NCBI GenBank assembly: GCA_039602395.1 | Contig: JBCNJP010000006.1 | Span: forward strand, 46,834,325-46,898,324 | Direction of reading: 5' to 3' | Source: Deinandra increscens subsp. villosa | Taxonomy: Eukaryota; Streptophyta; Magnoliopsida; Asterales; Asteraceae | Length of the DNA stretch: 64,000 nucleotides | In this document: piece by piece, positions 58,030 through 64,000 of the stretch | How positions within the stretch are numbered: the first letter of the stretch is position 1 | How the letters are laid out: each line of letters opens with the position of its first letter | Made by a program: the position numbers and the translations under genes | Notes under the pieces: generated by a model | What the model was told of the DNA's origin: nothing | Seen by the model: the letters and a program-made list of their open reading frames with translations, nothing else | Database searches by the model: none

Positions 58030-59739
58030 TGTGATAATGAACACTCGCATATTTATTTATGTTCATTTGATAAATAATTCCGGTAACTTGTTTCGTGAAT
58101 TTATTTCGTGACTTTATGTGTTACTGTAAAAATCCACATTTTCGGGTGAAACCGGACTTCGTGCGTAAATTGGAATTTTTATGTGTAAATGACATTTTTA
58201 CTTGTCCAACTAAACATGACATGCTAAACGAGTTTAAAAACAATTAGAAACATTTTTAGAATTTTTACTTCACAAGTTTTTTTTTTAGCTAAAACCCATT
58301 TATTTGAGTTTTATGCTTTATGTGTTAAAATAAAACCTTGAGGGGTCAAATATGTAATTATTTTAAACACAAAATCTGCCCATCTCCTCCCCCATCTTCA
58401 TTTTCACATATCATCCTCATCCCCTCCTCCCCTTTCTCACGGTCACGCACACACCCACATCCACACTTGAAATTTCATGAAATCAAGCTTCAAGGAGCAA
58501 GAGATTGAGGCTTTGATCTACTACAAGACCAAAGGAAGCGTCCTCTTCACTTCATCTTCTCCTACCCGCGATTTCTTTTTTCAAATTTGTAAGCCCTAGA
58601 TTCTAAAATCCGAAATTCTTAGGTTGCATGTGTTGATTTTAGTGTTTAGATGTTAAATGGTGAGTTTATATGCTCATGAATCATGTCTTAGTTTGAGGTA
58701 TGCTAATTATTGATTTGGGGGTTATTAATGGATGGGTTTAAGGGCTGGAAATTTGAGTTCAAGACTGCCATGTATGTTCTTGTATGAATGTTGGGTGTTT
58801 GGACGTGGAAATAGGACATGTGTGCTTGTAAGCTAGTTCCTATGTTGGGATTTTGTTACGATTTTGGTATGAACATTTAGGGACAGAAATTACATGTTGA
58901 GATGGTTATAATTATGTTAGTAGGTATTGGATGACCAAATTGTTGCTCAAAATTTGAAAACCGAAACTTTTACAAACTATAAAAATTGGACAGATTCGTC
59001 CAGATTTTTAGTTCATTTTGCAGAGGTCATAACTTGTTCAATTTTGCTCGGAATCAGTTAATTCTTTTTCCTAGTAAAGTATTATGTATTAGCTTCGATT
59101 GGGCTACTCGCACACTTTCTAAAACATCCGTTTGGTCATCCAAAACACTGCTGCAAGTTAGGTGTGCAAAGCTGTCATTTTCTGTGAAAAGTGGACTTTT
59201 CAAATTGGTTGGGCATGCTAATCTTGTTTTATTGAAAAAGATTGTTAATTGGATATGGGGTTTATATATTAAAAGTATGATCTGGAAAGTTTGGTTCATA
59301 AATTCTAAGTTTTGTACAAGTTATGCAAGTTTTAAGTTTACTTTGACAATTTTACAAAAAGCTAAAAATGCCAACTTCTGACGCACGTAACTTTCTCAAT
59401 GCTTAATGTTTTTACTTGATTCTTTTTGTAACAAGTCCTAAATGATATGTAGTAGTACATTCCTATAAAAAGTTAGGGGTTAACTCCAAGAAATGTGTAA
59501 TTTGGGTATGTCACTAAACTTGTGCTTGAAATTTGACTTTTTGGTACATGTTTTGACTTGTAAGGTGAATCCATGTTTCTCTCCTAAATTAGGACATGTG
59601 GGTGTATGTTATGACTTGTATGATTGTTTGAAACATATTTGGTTGATCATACGCTATATTCGTCCTCGCGACAACCTCTAATCCGGTGAGGCCGTAATTA
59701 CCCAATTTGGTCGATATTGACCAACCTGTAGAACCAAGT
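58030..59739 (+). mobile_element. Gypsy 3' LTR, end truncated
   Basis: The LTR begins TGTGATAATGAACAC after the polypurine tract and runs at least 1.7 kb without coding sequence of note. A C-rich tract (ctcatcccctcctcccctttctc) near 58410-58440 is followed by caagcttcaaggagcaag, as in a transcript leader. Its true end is not visible, because LINE-4 sequence begins at about 59740. The matching 5' LTR is not found before the gag, so no age can be estimated. The 131-codon ORF at 58986-59381 has no motif. Confidence 0.8.
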
Positions 59740-60363
59740 GCCGTGTACCAGTGCATGGGGCTGTAGTAGTTTTGCTCGTGTATTTGTGGAGATTTCGGCT
59801 GACCAACCATTTCGAGATAAGTTAACTGTGGCTATCCCTGATGCGAGTGGTACTTTCTTTGTTAAAGAAGTTATTAATGTTGAGTATGAATGGCAACCCC
59901 TAGATGCACTCACTGTTGTGTGTTCGGCCATGTTGATAAGGAATGTGCTAAACATAAACCCAAAGCTACGAAGGGGCCGGTTTTTTATGGGAAAGGGTTT
60001 GTGGAGGTGGGACGTAAAAAAGCTGCAAAGAAACCTGGATTTCAAGTGTCAAAGCCTCCCCCTCTGTTTGAATATAGGTAGGTTACAACACCTAAATCAG
60101 GTCCTATTCCAATGACCCAACGCACTGGAAAAGGGATCGGGTCAAAATACACAAGTTGGTAAGGGAAAAGAAGTTCATACGTCTAACCCTTTTGATGTTC
60201 TGTCTGATAAACATGAGTTGGCAACGGCTAGTGGAGTTGGTAAATTCGGCTAATGGTGATCCAAATCAGGAGGTTGTGGGTAATGAGAGTGAAACGGGTA
60301 CTTTTATGGCAACGGGTTTAAAAGGGGCAAGCATTCTTTCTTTTAAGGTTCTCAATGATTAGT
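59740..60363 (+). pseudogene. LINE-4 ORF1, C-terminal part
   Basis: The first recognisable codons match GRSSFARALFEIS of LINE-1, here CSSFARVFVEISADQ. Then VAIPDASGTFFVKEVINVEYEWQP and, after a frame change, the knuckle CTHCCVFGHVDKEC. It ends FKVLND with a TAG at 60361-60363. The first half of ORF1 is missing, so LINE-4 is 5'-truncated where it meets the Gypsy LTR at about 59740. Confidence 0.88.
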
Positions 60364-61120
60364 ATTGCATCCTGGAATATTAGGGGGTGAACCGCCCTCT
60401 CAAGAAAAAAGAGGTTCGTTAGGTGTTGTGTGAAAATAATTTGTCTTTATGTGCTATCTTAGAATCTCATGTGGATGTTGATAACTTATTCGAAGTGTGT
60501 AAAGGGGTTTTTCATTCTTGGGATTGGACGTCTAATGGGTTGCATTCTCCTAAGGGTACTCGTATTATGATTGGTTGGGATGTTAAAGCCGTTGATGTTG
60601 TGGTCATTGATATGACTGATCAGGTTATTCATTTTTGGTTACTTCTCAAACATAATTCTATGGTGATTTTTTGCTCTATGGTCTATGCCAGTAACAACTA
60701 CATTAATAGGCGTCATTTGTGGTCTTCGCTTCTTTTACATAAGCACGTGGTTAAGGATGAGCCTTGGGTCCTTCTTGGTGATTTTAATACTATCTTAAAC
60801 ATTGAGGATAGATCGATGGGTGCGTCTAAAGTGGATATTGGCATGGTGGATTTTAAGGAGTGTGTCAACAATCTGGAAATTATGGATATTAAAGGCACTG
60901 GAATGCATTTTATATGGAACCAAAAACCTAAAGGTGGCGTAGGGGTGATGAAGAAATTGGATCACATTATGGGGAATATTACCTTCATTGATAAATTCCC
61001 TAATTCCTTTGCTTTTTTCAGCCCTACAGAATTTCGGATCATTCCCCATCTTTTTTGATAATGCCCTCGTTATCTAAAGGCAAACCGAAGCCCTTCAAAT
61101 TTTCTAATTTCCTTACTCAT
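60355..61120 (+). pseudogene. LINE-4 ORF2, endonuclease
   Basis: The ATG at 60355 overlaps the ORF1 stop (ATGATTAG) and reads MISIASWNIRG before a frameshift and stop. From 60423: MLCENNLSLCAILESHVDVDNLF, WDWTSNGLHSPKGTRIMIGWDV, PWVLLGDFNTILNIED, HFIWNQKPKGG. After a frame change FRIIPHLF/SDHSP-equivalent codons follow, then KPFKFSNFLTH at 61120, where the insert begins. Confidence 0.88.
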
Positions 61121-61486
61121 AGAATTTTCTGAAAGGTAACTATCTCAGTTTCATATCATATAGAAATTGATATTATATAGAATTTTTGAAAAAGAATTTC
61201 GAAAGGAAAGACTTACTATCTTTGGAGTCTGATCCTACACCGCTGCTCAATACCTTAGTGGATTGACTCTATTACATAAGTGGATTCCTAACGTTTGTCT
61301 CAATCATGACATAAGTAAGCAGTTCTTATTGTATCGGCCAAAACCTCACTAATTGATCTTTACGGTGCTTACTCTATCAATTAGATCCTTTACCCATAGA
61401 CTAAAATAACTAGGCATATCTAATTTATTCATATTTCAACTTCTATGAAGTTTCTTTCTTTTCTACAGCTAATAAAAATCGTTGTA
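61121..61486. other. Plastid-like DNA insert in LINE-4
   Basis: About 366 bases interrupt LINE-4 ORF2 exactly between the codons for FSNFLTH and EFLDVVDEQW, which are adjacent apart from about two codons in LINE-1 and LINE-2. The insert is unlike the LINE in base use. I recall parts of it, such as gtggattgactctattac and the cggtgcttactctatcaatt stretch, from plastid genomes, probably an intron of clpP, but I could not check. Its ends look like GT...ACAG, so a spliceosomal intron could be suspected; that is less likely because the flanking frames do not join cleanly. Confidence 0.55.
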
Positions 61487-64000
61487 AGGAGTTCTTGGAT
61501 GTGGTTGATGAACAATGGAAGTTTGATATTTGTGGTGTGCACCAATTTAAATTGGTCAAGAAACAGAAGCTCCTTAAGAAGCCGTTGCGGGCACTTCTTC
61601 ATAAACAAGGTAACCTTCACCAAAAAGTGGCTCATTTGCGTAATGATCTTGATGCAGCTCAACGAGCTATTGATGCTGACCTGGGTGATCTTAATCTTTG
61701 TATGATTTATGGCGAATGTTTGCAACAATTCACAGATGCAAGTATTGATGAGGAGCATTTTTTGAAACAAAAATCTAAGGTTCATTGGCTTGCCAAGGGG
61801 GATTCAAATACCAATTTTTTCCATAACTCGTTAAAATGTTGGAATTACCGGAGTCGAATTGATGTTATCAAGGATGGTGATGGGGTGACGCATACGAGTA
61901 GCGACTTACATGCTGCCTTTGTTAATCACTTTTGTAATTTTTTTGGTAATGATTTTGATATGGAGTTAGTTCCACCCTTGGAGCTGTTCCATACTAAGTT
62001 GGGTAATGATATGGCTATCGCTATGGTTTCCCCGGTGTTGGACGAGGAGATAAAAAAGGCGTTGTTCTCAATGGGGGGATGATCAAGCTCCAAGTCCTGA
62101 TGGGTTTTTGGCTGCGTTTTTTAAAAAATCTTGGTTGGTTATCCATAAGGATTTTACTACAGCGGTTTAGGATTTTTTTTTCATGAGTCAATTGCTAAAG
62201 GAGCTAAATCATACCACGCTTGCACTGATCCCTAAGGTAACCACTCCGGCTTCGATCACTAATTTTCGTCCTATTGCTTGATGTTATATTATTTGTAAGT
62301 GCATCAGCAAGATCATTGCTAACCGGATTAAAGTGGGCTTGAATGAGATCGCCAGTCAGAACCAATCGGCATTTGTCCCTGGTCGTCACATCTCTGATAA
62401 CATCTTGCTTACCTAAGAGCTCATGCACAACTATCACCGTCACTATGGTCCGGCAAGGTGTGCTTTTAGGGTCAAAATTCAAAAAGCCTATGACACGGTA
62501 AACTGGAATTTTTTGAGAAGAACTTTATATGGCTTTGGTTTTCATCCTACTATGATCAATTGGATTATGAAGTGTGTTACTACTCCGTCCTTTTCCATTT
62601 GTATTAATGGTGAAATTCATGGCTATTTTTTGGGTATGAGAGGTCTTCGCCAAGGTGACCCTCTCTCACCATACTTGTTTACCCTTGTTTACCCTTGTTT
62701 ACCCTTATTATGGAGGTTCTTACTTTGCTTCTTCACAAGCACGTTGTTAATGATGTCTCTTTCATATTTCATCATAAGTGTGCCAAACAGAAGATTATAA
62801 ACCTTTGTTTTGCTGATGATTTGTTCCTTTTTGCTCATGGAGATATCTACTCGGCCTCAAGATTGACAAAGGTTTTAAGGGATTTTTCTTTGATGTCGGG
62901 CCTATTCCCTAACAACCATAAGAGTACAGCTTTCTTCTGTAATGTCCCAACTGCAACAAAACAGGAGATTTTAGCGTGTTTACCTTTTTGGAAGGTTGGT
63001 TACCGGTTCAGTACTTGGGAGTTCCCTTAATCTCCTCGAGATTAAGATCTCATGATTGCAAGGTTCTAATTGATGGGTTGGATTCTCGTATTAACAGTTG
63101 GACATCTAAGTTTCTATCTTATGCAGGTAGAGTTCAGCTTATTTTTTCTGTGCTTTCATCGATGCATATTTTCTAGGGCCTCCATATTTGTTCTTCCTAA
63201 ATCCACAATTCATGATTTAGAGAAAAAAATTAGAGGTTTCTTATGGTGTAAGGGCCCTTTGCAAGTTGGTAGGGCGAAGGTGTCTTGGAAGGATGTGTGC
63301 CACCCTAAAGCTGAAGGTGGTCTCGGGATTAGACGAGTTGAAGAAAATAATATTGCTCTAATGTCGACACATATTTGGAGCATTGTTACCAAACGTCCAT
63401 CTCTTTGGGCTGAATGGGTGTATGCTTACAAGTTGATGGATCGAAATTTTTGGGACATTTGCATAGCGTCTAATTGTGGGTGGAGCTGGAGGAAACTTTT
63501 ACAGATTCGACCACATATTCGGCCCCATATTCGGTCTATTGTTGGTAATGGTGAATCTACTTCTGCTTGGTTTGATTGGTGGGATGAGGTTGGAACGTTA
63601 AGTGATAGGATTACATCTCGCATGATGTACATGGAGGGTTTTTCACGTTCCACGACTGTTACTCAACTTGTCACACAACCTGTTCCAGATCATTGGGGTA
63701 TTACGAGTGTGGTTAATCAGATTAACTTTCATCCAATGTCGATTGATAAACATGTTTGGCGATTTGGAAACGTGCATGGTGAGTTCCCCACAACGCTAGC
63801 TTGGGATTCCATACGTGATCACTCTCCCGTGGTGATTTGGAAACCCTTTCCACTTGTTGTTGGTTTTAAAAAACAGATTGCTTACTCAAGACAGATTAAC
63901 TCGTTGGGCTCATCAGAAGGGCAACATGAACTTAATGTGTTGCCCTCTATGTGTAGCTGCTATTGATTCTACTAAGCATTTATTTTTTGATTTCTCGTAC
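61487..64000 (+). pseudogene. LINE-4 ORF2, linker, RT and C-terminal region
   Basis: The linker reads EFLDVVDEQWKFDICG to KVHWLAKGDSNTNFFHNSLK (61490-61840). RT: a frame-broken QAPSPDGF region, AFVPGRHISDNIL, FRVKIQKAYDTVNW, MRGLRQGDPLSPYLF (62640), then a 20-base duplication breaks the frame. It resumes at MEVLTLLLH with the catalytic CFADDLFLF (62815), VQYLGVPLISSRL and GRVQLIFSVLSS, then a thumb region LEKKIRGFLW and the domain to the window edge (GWSWRKLLQIRP, AWFDWWDEVG). The conserved aspartate in FKIDIQKAYDTV reads FRVKIQKAYDTV here, with K in place of D. Confidence 0.9.
62681..62700. repeat. Ten-base tandem triplication in LINE-4 RT
   Basis: acccttgttt occurs twice and is followed by acccttatta, where related LINEs have a single copy. 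The extra 20 bases shift the frame within the SPYLFTL segment of RT. Confidence 0.88.

Larger units (their letters stand above)
59740..64000 (+). mobile_element. LINE-4, 5'-truncated L1-type element
   Basis: On the plus strand, from within ORF1 to the right edge of the window, still inside ORF2. It belongs to the same family as LINE-1 and LINE-2 by protein similarity. Its 3' end and target duplication lie beyond the window. 5' truncation is usual for LINE insertions. A 366-base plastid-like insert and a 20-base duplication interrupt it. Confidence 0.88.

Noticed and set aside
61137..61469. Spliceosomal intron in LINE-4 (GT...ACAG ends)
   Set aside because: Joining the ends does not restore the ORF2 frame cleanly, LINEs are copied from RNA, and the sequence looks plastid-derived.

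Overview
The window is plant nuclear heterochromatin made almost entirely of repeats. The evidence is plant-type Ty1/copia and Ty3/gypsy retrotransposons, plant L1-type LINEs whose ORF1 carries a DUF4283-like region and a CCHC knuckle, a long satellite array, and a probable plastid-DNA insert. The element types fit a eudicot with a large, repeat-rich genome; Asteraceae is my guess from general resemblance and is not proven. I see no convincing host gene, tRNA, rRNA or CRISPR array. Every coding region is transposon-derived and every one is broken.

Layout. (1) 1-13100: satellite with a ~735-bp repeat unit made of a ~283-bp and a ~451-bp monomer, about 18 units, running off the left edge. (2) 13631-16183: a 2,553-bp minus-strand solo LTR with TG/CA ends and a perfect 5-bp target duplication (GAATA). 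(3) 16790-19273: leader, primer-binding site and LTR of a truncated Copia element ('Copia-C'). (4) 19401-49681: a nested cluster, all on the minus strand. A SIRE-like Copia ('Copia-B') was hit in its reverse transcriptase by a LINE ('LINE-3', 18-bp target duplication 19564-19581/45329-45346). LINE-3 was then hit by 'LINE-1' (about 20939-26327) and by 'LINE-2' (27367-41044, 17-bp target duplication with one mismatch). LINE-2 was hit by a complete Copia ('Copia-A', 28970-37191, target duplication AGGGA). A later deletion in LINE-2 was patched with DNA copied from the Copia-A LTR next to it. (5) 50345-50780: gag start of one Gypsy element, followed at 51090-53115 by five diverged monomers of the same repeat family as the satellite, in the opposite orientation. 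(6) 53539-59740: a plus-strand chromodomain Gypsy element (gag, protease, RT, RNase H, integrase, 3' LTR), decayed. (7) 59740-64000: a 5'-truncated plus-strand LINE ('LINE-4') carrying a ~366-bp plastid-like insert; it runs off the right edge.

The parts form a readable history. Target duplications give the order Copia-B, then LINE-3, then LINE-1 and LINE-2, then Copia-A, then the patched deletion. The most interesting signals are the shared ancestry of the satellite and the repeats beside the Gypsy gag, the two-level organisation of the satellite, the templated filler in LINE-2, and the organelle insert in LINE-4.
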